Below, one piece after another: positions 27,291-36,781 of a stretch of DNA of 64,000 nucleotides; within the stretch, counting starts at the first letter, position 1; each line of letters starts with the position of its first letter. Both the position numbers and the translations under genes were made by a program. The notes under the pieces are model-generated. The model saw only the letters and a program-made list of their open reading frames with translations. It made no database searches and had not been told where the DNA came from. This DNA comes from Eubacterium sp. GTDB lineage: Bacteria > Bacillota > Clostridia > Oscillospirales > Acutalibacteraceae. The stretch spans positions 102,424 through 166,423 of the forward strand of contig JAFLRZ010000002.1 of NCBI GenBank assembly GCA_022511225.1, read 5' to 3'.

Positions 27291-29300
27291 TCATCCCGTA
27301 ACCTCGCAAATTCTGTATTTAAGCGAATTATAAACCTTCTTGTAAAATGAGTTAATCTTGTTTTTAACAGTCAGCACTGCATTTTTACCGTCAGACCACT
27401 GTGCATATAAAGTTACTGACTCTGAATCAAGCGTGATTTCGTCATTCGGATTGTATGAATTACCGCTTCCGTCAGGCTGCGTATTCCATCCAAGGAATTT
27501 TCTGTCGCTTTCGTACATATTATCGCTGACGATTATTCTGTCGCCCACATTCTTACTCTCGCCATATTGATAATTACCGTTTCCTCCATTAGGATAGTAG
27601 AATAAAACCGAAGAATTATTGCTGAACGTACTGTCAAAAAGATTTATTCTTGTATTGATAAAATCTTTTAAATCACTAATTGCCTGCGCGTATTTTTCTT
27701 TATTTTCTTCAATATCAACAGTGTTGTATCTGTTCCAGCGTATGCCGTTCATCACAGCCGAATCACTAATCAAAGCGTCACATTCATCAGCCATTTCGAT
27801 AAAGCCAAGCACTTCGTCACGCATATTCTCCCATTCATTACAGACTGCTGTTCTGAAATCACTATGCTTATAAAGTGCCCTAAAAAAGCCTTTATAGCAT
27901 ACCTGAAGCTCATCTGCCTTGAGATGTTGAGTATCATTCATATTGCCTAAGAACACCTGATTTCCGAATGCATTGTCAAAATCCCATACAGGACCTGCCT
28001 TTAGAATGCCGCCGTCATCAAGGAACATATACGTACTCGTTTCATTTGCGTCCTTGTTTTTGCCTAATTCCTGAACGATATACATTTTTGCAAAGGAATT
28101 TATGTCAATATATTCAGAATAATGCTTGCCGAGATTATTGTATCCGTCATCAGCGTAAAGTGCATTTTCAAAATCCTGATAAAATGAGCTTATATATTCA
28201 ATTTCTCCCTTAGTGGCATATTCGGGACTTGCGAGCACTATAGGTTGTCCGTTATCAGTAACAAAACCACTCGATTCATTCAGGTAGCGTTCTGCAAACT
28301 CAAGCTGAATTATATATCCGTTAGTTATGTCCTCGGGCTCATTTTGAATATCAACCCATCTTTGCGTACCGCTATCTGCTCGGTCAATACTCTCTGCACT
28401 GGTCACAACATCAAGCTCGTCTATGTTTATATCAGGATTTGCAAGCTCGTTTTCATCATCAAGATCGTTGATATTCACCCTTTTCTTGCCCGCCTCAACA
28501 CTGTCGGCAAGCAGATACGCTCCAAGATAATTATTGTCAACATATAAATCAACGAGCGTGCTGTCCGAAGTGTACTCAAGACCGACGTTATCAGCAAGCA
28601 TATAAGTAAGATAATTCTTGATTAAGGTTTGATCTGCATATGGAGAAATCAGCGAATATTTTTTCGCCTTCCCCATATCAAATAAATTAATCTTTTTCTT
28701 AAATTTTATATTAAAGGACTTCTGTGGTTTTTCCCAACTTGCATTTCCCCTGCCCTTAATATATTTAAGACTGTCGTTTACAATTTTCTTGCCTTTGCTG
28801 TAAATTTCAATTTCAGCCTTTTCCTTATGACTCTTGTCGGCGTAGATGCTGCTTAGCGCCTGATTTTCGGTGTTTATGTGAACAGACGGAATATTTGCGC
28901 CGTGAAGAATGACCGTATCATATTTTTTGCCGTCAAGCTTGATTTCGTACTCTCCGCCACTGTTTATCAGCTTTGTTTGTGAATCAAGCTCGGCTGATTC
29001 ACCGTTAATTTCAAGAGATTGTGCCCCATCACAATGTACAGTGAAATTATCAAGCTTTGCACCGGCAGGAAGGAAGATATATGTTTTATTATCCTTGATA
29101 TTTTCCCACGAATTCACAGTTATGTTACCGTCTTGCGTTTTAACAGTAACGCTGAACGCAGGAACATCTACTTCATATTTATGCTTATCTATTGCTGACG
29201 AGCTGCCGTAAAGCCACGCAAGTGAAATCACTGCTATTAAGAATACAGAAATTAAAATGCCTAATGCTGCAAACCATTTTTTCTTTGTCTTGCTTTTCAT
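27291..29300 (-). CDS. Membrane-anchored CotH-kinase-family protein with InlB-type repeat
   Basis: 669 aa. An N-terminal transmembrane helix (about 9-31) is followed by a beta domain. The CotH domain runs from KGRGNASWEKPQKSFNIK (about 168) through GPVWDFDNAFG (about 440). A Listeria-Bacteroides (InlB B) repeat with FLGWNTQPDGSG lies at about 570-635. It has no dockerin, unlike the paralogue at 16032. It is presumably surface-exposed and may phosphorylate exported proteins. Confidence 0.87.
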   Translation of the reverse strand: MKSKTKKKWFAALGILISVFLIAVISLAWLYGSSSAIDKHKYEVDVPAFSVTVKTQDGNITVNSWENIKDNKTYIFLPAGAKLDNFTVHCDGAQSLEINGESAELDSQTKLINSGGEYEIKLDGKKYDTVILHGANIPSVHINTENQALSSIYADKSHKEKAEIEIYSKGKKIVNDSLKYIKGRGNASWEKPQKSFNIKFKKKINLFDMGKAKKYSLISPYADQTLIKNYLTYMLADNVGLEYTSDSTLVDLYVDNNYLGAYLLADSVEAGKKRVNINDLDDENELANPDINIDELDVVTSAESIDRADSGTQRWVDIQNEPEDITNGYIIQLEFAERYLNESSGFVTDNGQPIVLASPEYATKGEIEYISSFYQDFENALYADDGYNNLGKHYSEYIDINSFAKMYIVQELGKNKDANETSTYMFLDDGGILKAGPVWDFDNAFGNQVFLGNMNDTQHLKADELQVCYKGFFRALYKHSDFRTAVCNEWENMRDEVLGFIEMADECDALISDSAVMNGIRWNRYNTVDIEENKEKYAQAISDLKDFINTRINLFDSTFSNNSSVLFYYPNGGNGNYQYGESKNVGDRIIVSDNMYESDRKFLGWNTQPDGSGNSYNPNDEITLDSESVTLYAQWSDGKNAVLTVKNKINSFYKKVYNSLKYRICEVTG

Positions 29301-29386
29301 ACTTTTTCTCCTATTGATTTAAAAATAGAGGTAGTCAATAAAAATATTCAAAAATCAATATTGGTGTGCTGAAACATCAACATTGG

Positions 29387-29590
29387 TTATAGAGCCTTTT
29401 TATATTCAGCTATATCCTCTAATTTGCAATCTAATATTTCACAAAGAGTATTGAGCGTATACGTATTAACGTTTTCATTTTTTCTTAGCCGGTCTAACTG
29501 GCCTGTACTGATTTTATATTCCTTAATCAGCTTATATTGCGAAATATTTTTTTCGCTTAGAGTTTTCCATAATTTGTCAAAAACAATCAT
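29387..29590 (-). CDS. Small XRE/YozG-like HTH regulator
   Basis: 67 aa: ISQYKLIKEYKISTGQLDRLRKNENVNTYTLNTLCEILDCKLEDIAEY is a complete minimal Cro-type helix-turn-helix. ATG 29590 lies 8 nt after AGGAG. No clear target. Confidence 0.82.
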   Translation of the reverse strand: MIVFDKLWKTLSEKNISQYKLIKEYKISTGQLDRLRKNENVNTYTLNTLCEILDCKLEDIAEYKKAL

Positions 29591-29732
29591 CAAATCAACT
29601 CCTGTTAATATTATTTTAATTTGATGTTTATATATTGACAATTGCCCTTAATCGGGCTATAGTGTTGAAGTTTAAATAACAGTTTTCACAATATAAAAAA
29701 TTTGTTCTGTATATTATTCCCTGCTAAAATGA

Positions 29733-29777
29733 TTTATACCCTGCGAAAACGGTATTCCCGTTTTCGCAGGGTATAAA
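29733..29777. repeat. Perfect 20-bp hairpin
   Basis: Arms 29733-29752 and 29758-29777 are exactly complementary with a 5-nt loop (TATTC). There is no T run and no ORF, in a ~320-nt gap between the HTH gene and purF. Possible cruciform, transcript-end or regulatory RNA element. Confidence 0.6.
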
Positions 29778-29868
29778 CTATAAAACTATTAAAAGATATC
29801 AAAAGCATCTTAACCGCTTATATAATGCTGTATATCAACAAGACTGCGCAGACAAAGCCGATTGTAAT

Positions 29869-29910
29869 AAACAATAAAGCGCCTTGCAAATGCAAGGCGC
29901 TTTATTGTTT
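29869..29910 (-). terminator. Terminator of the nitrogen/purF operon
   Basis: A perfect 20-bp stem (29869-29888 / 29891-29910) with a 2-nt loop overlaps the purF stop codon; its base reads ATTGTTT on the minus strand. Confidence 0.8.
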
Positions 29911-31360
29911 AGTCAAGTATTTGATAGTAAGAGCTAAACTGATTTAATTTCGTTTCGAATTTATCCTTTGACTGTTCCTTTGGAACTTCAACGGGATAAT
30001 CGCCTGTAAAACAGCCGTTGCAGAAACCACAGGTTGATTTTTCAGCAAGCTGATTTGTTGCCTCAACTGAAAGATAACCAAGACTGTCAACGCCGATTTC
30101 CTCTGCAATTTCTTCTACTGTATCAAATTGACAGGCAATCAGATTTTCCTGTGAATCAACGTCTGTTCCGAAAAAGCAGGGAAATTTAAACGCCGGTGAG
30201 GATACACGCATATGCACTTCTTTTGCACCGGCTTCACGGAGAAGTCTTACAATTCTTGCACACGTAGTACCACGAACGATTGAATCGTCAATCATTATAA
30301 CTCGCTTGCCGTTGATATTTTCCTTTATGGCATTGAGCTTAATTCTGACTGCGTCCTCACGCTGATCCTGTGACGGCTGAATAAAGCTTCTGCCGATATA
30401 TCTGTTTTTTATAAAGCCTATGCCGTAAGGAATACCGCTTTCGTACGCATAGCCGAGCGCAGCATCAAGTCCTGAATCGGGAACACCGATAACTATATCA
30501 GCCTCCACAGGGTGCTCCTTAGCAAGAAAAGCGCCCGCTCTCATTCTCGCATGCTGAACTGACGAGCCTTCAATAACTGAATCAGGTCGAGCAAAATAGA
30601 TGTACTCAAAGACGCAGATATTACCCTTTTTACCGCAATGCGTTTCTATCGACCTCACGCCGTCAGTGCCGATAACTACGATTTCACCCGGTTTAACATC
30701 TCTGATAAATTTTGCACCTACCGTATCAAGCGCGCAGGATTCTGACGCAACAACGTATGCTCCGTCTTGCTTTTTGCCTATACAGAGCGGTCTGAAGCCG
30801 TTCGGGTCACGAAAAGCAATCAACTTTGTGGCAGTCATTACCACGCAGGAATATGCACCTTTCAGGGAATACATAACCTTTTCAATTGCTTCTTCAGTGT
30901 TCTTGCTTGTAAGTCGCTGAGATACTATCGAATATGCAATTGACTCTGTATCAGATGTTCCGTGAAAAATACCGCCCTTAAGCTCAAACTGTTTTCTGAG
31001 TTGAGGCGCATTTACGAGATTTCCGTTATGCGCAACGGCAAGATTACCCTTGATATGACGGATAACAAGCGGCTGAATGTTATTTGCATTCTTACCGCCT
31101 GTTGTGGAATAACGCACGTGGCCGATTGCCATATTGCCCATACCGAGGTGCTTCATATGCGACTGCGTGAATACGTCGGGAACTAAGCCGTCACCTCTGT
31201 GATGTCTGAAAACGCCGTCATCATTTACGGCAATACCGCAGCTCTCCTGTCCTCTGTGCTGAAGAGCATAAAGAGCAAGGTAAGCTGAGCGGGCAACGTG
31301 GGTGGTTTTGTTTTCAAAAATGCCGAAAACTCCGCATTCTTCGTGAAGATTGTTAAACAT
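29909..31360 (-). CDS. purF: Amidophosphoribosyltransferase
   Basis: 483 aa, first committed enzyme of purine synthesis (PRPP + glutamine to phosphoribosylamine). Propeptide MFNNLHEE precedes the Ntn catalytic Cys (CGVFGIFE). The PRPP motif VIMIDDSIVRGTT is present, with Fe-S-type cysteines in FPCFFG and CGFCNGC as in Bacillus subtilis PurF. Last gene of the glutamate-synthase operon, which ties purine synthesis to glutamine supply. Confidence 0.95.
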   Translation of the reverse strand: MFNNLHEECGVFGIFENKTTHVARSAYLALYALQHRGQESCGIAVNDDGVFRHHRGDGLVPDVFTQSHMKHLGMGNMAIGHVRYSTTGGKNANNIQPLVIRHIKGNLAVAHNGNLVNAPQLRKQFELKGGIFHGTSDTESIAYSIVSQRLTSKNTEEAIEKVMYSLKGAYSCVVMTATKLIAFRDPNGFRPLCIGKKQDGAYVVASESCALDTVGAKFIRDVKPGEIVVIGTDGVRSIETHCGKKGNICVFEYIYFARPDSVIEGSSVQHARMRAGAFLAKEHPVEADIVIGVPDSGLDAALGYAYESGIPYGIGFIKNRYIGRSFIQPSQDQREDAVRIKLNAIKENINGKRVIMIDDSIVRGTTCARIVRLLREAGAKEVHMRVSSPAFKFPCFFGTDVDSQENLIACQFDTVEEIAEEIGVDSLGYLSVEATNQLAEKSTCGFCNGCFTGDYPVEVPKEQSKDKFETKLNQFSSYYQILD

Positions 31361-31373
31361 AGATTTCCTCTGT

Positions 31374-32108
31374 TTAATTAGGTGTGTAAAGATTTGCGTA
31401 TGGTCTTGTAGTTTTAGGAACTAATTTCCTGAACGGCTTTGACATAACGGTGTCGTAGTTATAATCAAAATACTTGCAGTATTTTTTAACGTAGCCTTCA
31501 AGCTCTTTTTTGTCCTCGTCATCAAGATTTGTAATCTTAATATTCGGACTGAGATTTTCCTTAGGAAAATTGCCTCTTACGAAAATCTTACCGCCGTGCA
31601 TACCTGATGCGCAGTGAGTACCAAAAAGCTTTTCGCCTCTTTTAAGGTCGATACCTAAAAGAACAATCGTACCGCCTGCCATATATTCACCTAAGAACGA
31701 GCCGGCATTTTTGCCGATAACAAGGACGGGGCGCATCCGGCGAAATTCCTTCATATGAATACCGCCGCGGCAAGCAACGTTATCTCTTATATAAATCTGG
31801 CCGTCACGCATACCGTAGCCCATCGCATCGCCCGAATGACCGTGAACGACAATCTCGCCGCCGTTCATCGTGTTGCCGACAGCGTCCTGACAATTGCCAT
31901 ATACAATAACCTTACCGCCGTTGAGGTAGCAAGCCATATCGTTTCCCGGTGTGCCGTGGACCTCTATCGTCTTGCCCTCGTCGAGAGCACAGCCGATATA
32001 ACGCTGACCATTTACGTCCTTAACAGTTACCTTTTTTCGAGCGGAAAGCTCCTTTTTAATCAAATCATTTACCTCTTCATAGCGGGTAAGTCCTGCTTCA
32101 ATAATCAT
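31374..32108 (-). CDS. Glutamate synthase GXGXG-domain subunit
   Basis: 244 aa stand-alone version of the C-terminal GltB beta-helix domain, with repeated GG/GN turns (GNTMNGGEIVVHGHSGDAMG). In split glutamate synthases it is a separate structural subunit. Its ATGA overlaps the end of the FAD subunit gene by 4 nt, so it is translationally coupled. Confidence 0.88.
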   Translation of the reverse strand: MIIEAGLTRYEEVNDLIKKELSARKKVTVKDVNGQRYIGCALDEGKTIEVHGTPGNDMACYLNGGKVIVYGNCQDAVGNTMNGGEIVVHGHSGDAMGYGMRDGQIYIRDNVACRGGIHMKEFRRMRPVLVIGKNAGSFLGEYMAGGTIVLLGIDLKRGEKLFGTHCASGMHGGKIFVRGNFPKENLSPNIKITNLDDEDKKELEGYVKKYCKYFDYNYDTVMSKPFRKLVPKTTRPYANLYTPN

Positions 32109-33367
32109 ATCTGAACTCCACCTCTCAGCTTAGCAATTCTCGTTTTCTTATCAAACATAAAGATTGACGGCTCAGCCATAATATCTCCCTCAATCGTATC
32201 AAGAGAAATCTTATTTGCAATGAGGTCTGTATAAATACCTGCGTTAACGCTCGAATTGATAAGCACGTAGCCGACAAGCTTATCACCCTCAAATACAAGG
32301 CGCTTGTAGGAGTCGCCGTTTTTACTGATTTTATCGTTGTACTGCTTACCCTGGGCATTGATAAGACCGCACGTGCAGATTCTCAGACCGAAAAAGTCAA
32401 TGGCATTTACCGAATACGTACCTCCAACAGTATCGTCAGCACCTGCCATCTGTGCACCCGCAACGTTGCCCTGCTGTACAGCATTAGGCCAAAGGGCAAT
32501 AATCTTCTTTGAGCCGTCAAGCATATCAACAGACACACAGCAGTCACCTGCTGCATAGATGTCCTTATCACTTGTCTGCATTGTTCGGGTGTCTGTGACG
32601 ATACCTCTGTTGACCTCAAGTCCTGCTTTTTCTGCAAGCTCTGTCTGAGGTCTTACGCCGACAGCAAGAATGAGTAAATCACAAGTAAGCTTTTTGCCAT
32701 CCTTGAGCGTTACGGAAGTAATCTGCTTGCCCTTAGACGTTGCCTTAACAACCGTATTTTCAAGATGAAATTTAATACCGTTATTCTCCAGATGCTTTTT
32801 GACCTGTTTTGCCGAATTAGCATCAAGAATTGACGGAAGAACTCTTGGCGCAAGCTCAACAACATCAACACTTTTACAAATCTTAACGAGTCCCTCTGCC
32901 GCTTTCATACCGATAAGTCCTGCTCCTATAACGACTGCTCTCGTGTCCTTATCAGCAAGTCTTTTGATTTCCTTAGTCTTTGCCAAATCAAGGAATGTAA
33001 GCGCATTTGCTTTGTTATCAACATTCTCCATAGGAGGCACAAAAGGCTTTGAGCCGGTGCAAAGGCAGAGCTTATCGTACGGATAGCTCTTTCTGCCGAC
33101 CTTGACTGTTTTCTTTTTTGTATCAATTGCAGTAACCTTTGAGTCGGTTACAATGTCAATTTTCTTTTCCTTATAGAAATTTGGCTTGCGAAGAGCCATA
33201 TCACTCTCCTTAACCTTGCCCTTTAAGTAATAGCTGATTGACGGGCGTGAATATGGCAGATATGATTCCTCTGTGAGTACAGTAATTGTTCCCTGAGTAT
33301 CAGACTTTCTTATAGCCTCTGCTGTTGCAAGTCCTGCCGCAGATGCGCCTATAATAACGTATTTCAT
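32105..33367 (-). CDS. FAD/NAD(P)-dependent oxidoreductase subunit
   Basis: 420 aa pyridine-nucleotide-disulfide-type reductase: FAD motif VIIGASAAGLATAEA, NAD motif VVIGAGLIGMKAAEG and the second FAD motif IYAAGDCC. It lacks a redox-active disulfide, resembling NADH oxidase/nitrite-reductase FAD subunits. Position between ferredoxin and GXGXG genes suggests that it feeds electrons from NAD(P)H to the glutamate synthase. Confidence 0.87.
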   Translation of the reverse strand: MKYVIIGASAAGLATAEAIRKSDTQGTITVLTEESYLPYSRPSISYYLKGKVKESDMALRKPNFYKEKKIDIVTDSKVTAIDTKKKTVKVGRKSYPYDKLCLCTGSKPFVPPMENVDNKANALTFLDLAKTKEIKRLADKDTRAVVIGAGLIGMKAAEGLVKICKSVDVVELAPRVLPSILDANSAKQVKKHLENNGIKFHLENTVVKATSKGKQITSVTLKDGKKLTCDLLILAVGVRPQTELAEKAGLEVNRGIVTDTRTMQTSDKDIYAAGDCCVSVDMLDGSKKIIALWPNAVQQGNVAGAQMAGADDTVGGTYSVNAIDFFGLRICTCGLINAQGKQYNDKISKNGDSYKRLVFEGDKLVGYVLINSSVNAGIYTDLIANKISLDTIEGDIMAEPSIFMFDKKTRIAKLRGGVQI

Positions 33368-33804
33368 TATTCAGCACCTCCTGCTTCTAACCAGAGCAGT
33401 GCCCTGTTAGGACAGTTTTTAACACAGGCGGGTTCTTCACCGCCGCACAAATCGCATTTGAATGCAATATTACCTGTTTTTATACATCCGTATGAACAAA
33501 CGGCAAGGCAGGTCATACAGCCTATACACTTATTTTCATTAACGGACACGATACCCGTTTTCTTATCCTTTGTCATTGCGCCGGTGATACAAGCCCTAAC
33601 ACAGGCAGGGTCGTCACAATGACGGCAGTTAACGGCAACGGATACCGCCTTGTCGCCGTAAACTGTAACACGGCTGACAGGTGCCGGATTTTCAACCTTA
33701 TATGCCTTAATAACGTCCTTTGACTCTGAATGATTTGCTTTGCAGTAAACCTCGCAAAGGCGGCAGTTTATGCAAAGCTCTTCTCTTGCGAATACTTTTT
33801 TCAC
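33367..33804 (-). CDS. 4Fe-4S ferredoxin-type electron-transfer subunit
   Basis: 145 aa HycB/DmsB-like protein with four cysteine clusters: CINCRLCEVYC, CRHCDDPACVRAC, CIGCMTCLAVC and CDLCGGEEPACVKNC. It overlaps the FAD subunit by 1 nt and likely relays electrons in the split glutamate synthase. Confidence 0.9.
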   Translation of the reverse strand: MKKVFAREELCINCRLCEVYCKANHSESKDVIKAYKVENPAPVSRVTVYGDKAVSVAVNCRHCDDPACVRACITGAMTKDKKTGIVSVNENKCIGCMTCLAVCSYGCIKTGNIAFKCDLCGGEEPACVKNCPNRALLWLEAGGAE

Positions 33805-33819
33805 ACTAACTACCTCCCT

Positions 33820-35322
33820 TTATTCTCCGGCATGCTTGATGCCGAGTATATCAAGCTCTTTTTGTGTTAAGCCGATACCTCTGAGCATCAGTCGGTTGCC
33901 TCTTAATGAGTCGATTGAGTTAATACCCATACCGCCCATAATTTCTTTTATCTCGTGATTCCAAGCATTAATAAGATTCATAACTCTCTTATGAGCGATT
34001 TCAGGATTAAGACGTCTTGTAAGCTCAGGACGCTGAGTAGCAATACCCCAGTTGCACTTGCCCGTATTACAGCTCTGGCACATATGACAACCCATAGCAA
34101 TCAGTGCGCTTGAAGCAACGTAGCAGGCATCTGCACCAAGTGCAATCGCCTTTACGACGTCAGCAGAACAACGAAATGATCCTGCCGCTACAAGAGATAC
34201 TGTTGAACGTATACCCTCATCACGAAGTCTTTGATCAGCGGCAGCGAGTGCAAGCTCAATAGGAATACCAACGTTGTCACGAATCCTTGTCGGAGCGGCA
34301 CCTGTTCCACCTCTGAAGCCGTCAATTACAACTATATCAGCACCCGCTCTTGCACAGCCTGATGCAATAGCCGCAACGTTATGTACTGCCGCAATCTTAA
34401 CAGATACAGGCTTTTTTCCGTCTGTTGCCTGCTTTAAAGACCAGATAAGCTGGCGGAGGTCCTCGATAGAATAAATATCGTGGTGAGGTGCAGGTGAAAT
34501 GGCATCCGAACCCTCGGGAATCATACGTGCATTTGATACCTCAACGTTAACCTTTTCACCCGGAAGATGTCCGCCGATACCTGGCTTTGCACCCTGACCG
34601 ATTTTTATTTCGATAAACTTAGAATTTTCAAGATAGTCCTTATGTACGCCGAAACGTCCTGACGCAACCTGTACAACTGCATAGTCACCGAACTCAGCAA
34701 GCTCGGGATGCAGACCACCCTCACCTGTATTAAACAGCGTGCCAAGCTCTTTTGCTGCCATAGCAAGTGATTTTTGCGCATTCATTGAAATTGAGCCAAA
34801 GCTCATAGCTGAAAACATAATCGGTGTTTCAAGCATAACCTGAGGCGGCATTTTTGTGATTGACTTGCCCTTTTTCTCAACCTCAAGCTTTTCAGGCTTG
34901 CGGCCTAAAATTGCACGGATTTCCATCGGCTCACGCAACGGGTCGATAGACGGGTTTGTAACCTGTGACGCATTGAGCAAAATCTTATCCCAGTAAATCG
35001 GATAAGGCTTTGGATTGCCCATTGCGGAAAGAAGAACGGAGCCTGTTTCTGCCTGACGGCAAATCTCCTGCTGATACTGTGGAGTCCAGTTTGCATTTTC
35101 GCGGTATTCGCATACGTATTTTTCAATTCTCAGTGCACCTGTAGGACAAAGTGCAACACAACGGTGACAGGCAACACAACTGTTTGAATCGCATAAAACT
35201 GTCTTCCCGTCATCGTCAAAATAATGACAATCATTAGCACACTGGCGAACGCAACAGCCGCAGTCAATACAGCGTTCCTTATCACGGACAACCGTAAATC
35301 TGCGTGGAATATAATTAATCAT
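33820..35322 (-). CDS. Glutamate synthase FMN-binding large domain with N-terminal ferredoxin
   Basis: 500 aa. Residues about 15-70 carry two 4Fe-4S motifs (CIDCGCCVRQC, CVACHRCVALCP). Residues about 150-480 are the FMN TIM-barrel: MSFGSISMNAQKSLA, GEGGLHPE, GQGAKPGIGG, DGFRGGTGAAP. It also has CHMCQSCNTGKCNWGIATQ for the 3Fe-4S cluster. It makes glutamate from 2-oxoglutarate and ammonia. It shares one base with the amidotransferase gene. Confidence 0.93.
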   Translation of the reverse strand: MINYIPRRFTVVRDKERCIDCGCCVRQCANDCHYFDDDGKTVLCDSNSCVACHRCVALCPTGALRIEKYVCEYRENANWTPQYQQEICRQAETGSVLLSAMGNPKPYPIYWDKILLNASQVTNPSIDPLREPMEIRAILGRKPEKLEVEKKGKSITKMPPQVMLETPIMFSAMSFGSISMNAQKSLAMAAKELGTLFNTGEGGLHPELAEFGDYAVVQVASGRFGVHKDYLENSKFIEIKIGQGAKPGIGGHLPGEKVNVEVSNARMIPEGSDAISPAPHHDIYSIEDLRQLIWSLKQATDGKKPVSVKIAAVHNVAAIASGCARAGADIVVIDGFRGGTGAAPTRIRDNVGIPIELALAAADQRLRDEGIRSTVSLVAAGSFRCSADVVKAIALGADACYVASSALIAMGCHMCQSCNTGKCNWGIATQRPELTRRLNPEIAHKRVMNLINAWNHEIKEIMGGMGINSIDSLRGNRLMLRGIGLTQKELDILGIKHAGE

Positions 35323-36425
35323 CAGTCAGCCACCTCCTCAACGTCAATTTCAAGAGGAATGAATACAGGCTCAGCACCTGAAACCGACCACACCTTTTCA
35401 GGATTAGGGCATATAATTCTGATAGCTGATTCCTCTGAGGCAAAATATGCTCTGTTGCCTTTTGTGGCAGCAGTCAGTGAACGGAGCTTGAGTCTGTCGT
35501 TAATTGCAAGCAGACCCTTGTTTGAACCGAGAATAACGGAGAACGGACCGTTTACGAGAGCGCCGTTATAAATCGAACGAAGATTTGTGAAGTATTCCTT
35601 CTTCTCGTCATCCATTCTGTCAATTTCATCCCATTCGGGAGCGGTGAGAACGTCGGCTGCAACCTCGATAGGAAGGTTGTGGTGACGAAGAAGATGGTCA
35701 AATAAATAGGTAATAACTTCGGTATCCGTCTGCATTGTACAGATGTAGCCAAACTGCTCAATATATCTGCGGTTTGCATCGTAAGAAGAAATCTCGCCGT
35801 TATGAACGATTGACCAGTCAAGGATATTAAACGGATGTGAGCCGCCCCACCAACCGGGTGTATTAGTCGGGAAACGTCCGTGAGCAGTCCATATGTATGC
35901 CTCGTACTGATCAAGCATATAGAATTCGCCCACGTCCTCAGGATAACCGACCGCCTTAAAGCAGCCCATATTTTTACCGCTTGAAAAAATGTAAGCGCCC
36001 TCAATGGCGTTATTAACCTTAGTGACGCACTGAGCAACGTACTCCTGCTCGTCAAGGCGTGCATCCTTCATACGAACTCTGTTTGCTTTACCGAAATATC
36101 TCCAGATATCAGGACCTCGCTCAATGCTCTCAACCTGCTTTGTGGGTATCCTTTCGGCAACATCAATATTAAAATGCCTGAACAAAAAGTCCTCACACTG
36201 CTTTCTTGCATCGTTTGATTCAAAGAAAACGTGAATAGCATATTCATCCTTATGCTCCGGATAAATTCCGTAAGCAGCAAAACCGCCGCCCAAGCCGTTT
36301 GACCGGTCGTGCATAAGAGCAATAGACTTAATAATTTCCGAGCCGTTTATGCGCTTGCCTTTTCTGTCAATGATGGCGGCAATAGCACAACCGGAAGGAA
36401 TTCTTATTTCTCCCTCTCTAAGCAT
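35322..36425 (-). CDS. Glutamate synthase class II glutamine amidotransferase subunit
   Basis: 367 aa GATase II domain, the GltB1 part of a split glutamate synthase. SGCAIAAIID places the presumptive nucleophile Cys at residue 13, so removal of a 12-residue propeptide would be needed. RFPTNTPGWWGGSHPFN and HNGEIS are the glutamine-binding motifs. It is the first gene of the operon. Confidence 0.88.
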   Translation of the reverse strand: MLREGEIRIPSGCAIAAIIDRKGKRINGSEIIKSIALMHDRSNGLGGGFAAYGIYPEHKDEYAIHVFFESNDARKQCEDFLFRHFNIDVAERIPTKQVESIERGPDIWRYFGKANRVRMKDARLDEQEYVAQCVTKVNNAIEGAYIFSSGKNMGCFKAVGYPEDVGEFYMLDQYEAYIWTAHGRFPTNTPGWWGGSHPFNILDWSIVHNGEISSYDANRRYIEQFGYICTMQTDTEVITYLFDHLLRHHNLPIEVAADVLTAPEWDEIDRMDDEKKEYFTNLRSIYNGALVNGPFSVILGSNKGLLAINDRLKLRSLTAATKGNRAYFASEESAIRIICPNPEKVWSVSGAEPVFIPLEIDVEEVAD

Positions 36426-36461
36426 AACAATTCTCCTTAATTCTAATTATTTGCTAACTAA

Positions 36462-36491
36462 ATTTTACACCTTATATATATGTGCAGTCAA
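36462..36491 (-). promoter_or_regulatory. Promoter of the glutamate synthase operon
   Basis: On the minus strand TTGACT (36486-36491), an 18-nt spacer and TAAAAT (36462-36467). The remaining ~290 nt up to amt hold A+T-rich sequence, GC-rich short repeats containing TACTTCGC (36615 and 36703) and the amt terminator. Confidence 0.6.
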
Positions 36492-36658
36492 TTACGCAGA
36501 TATAGAAAATTATCAGCATTTTTACGTAATTTATGTATAATTTAACATATGTTTTTATGTTTTATGCATATATATTCTTTTATTAGTGTATATTATAGTA
36601 TATTTATGCGTTAGTACTTCGCCTTTAATAAGGCGGACGAGCAATGCCCGCCCATACC

Positions 36659-36692
36659 AAAAAATGCGAGAACATTGAGTTCTCGCATTTTT
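36659..36692. terminator. Terminator after amt
   Basis: AAAAATGCGAGAAC / GTTCTCGCATTTTT, a 14-bp stem with a 5-nt loop, usable in both directions. Confidence 0.85.
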
Positions 36693-36781
36693 AACACAGG
36701 GTACTTCGCATGCGGAGCAATGTAGTCGTCGCTCCCTGCAAAAATCCCATTCAACAAAATTTAGATGTGCTTTTACACTTA

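Noticed and set aside
36600..36740. CRISPR-like repeats
   Set aside because: Short GC-rich repeats (TACTTCGC, GCAATG) occur only twice with irregular spacing and no spacer structure or cas genes.
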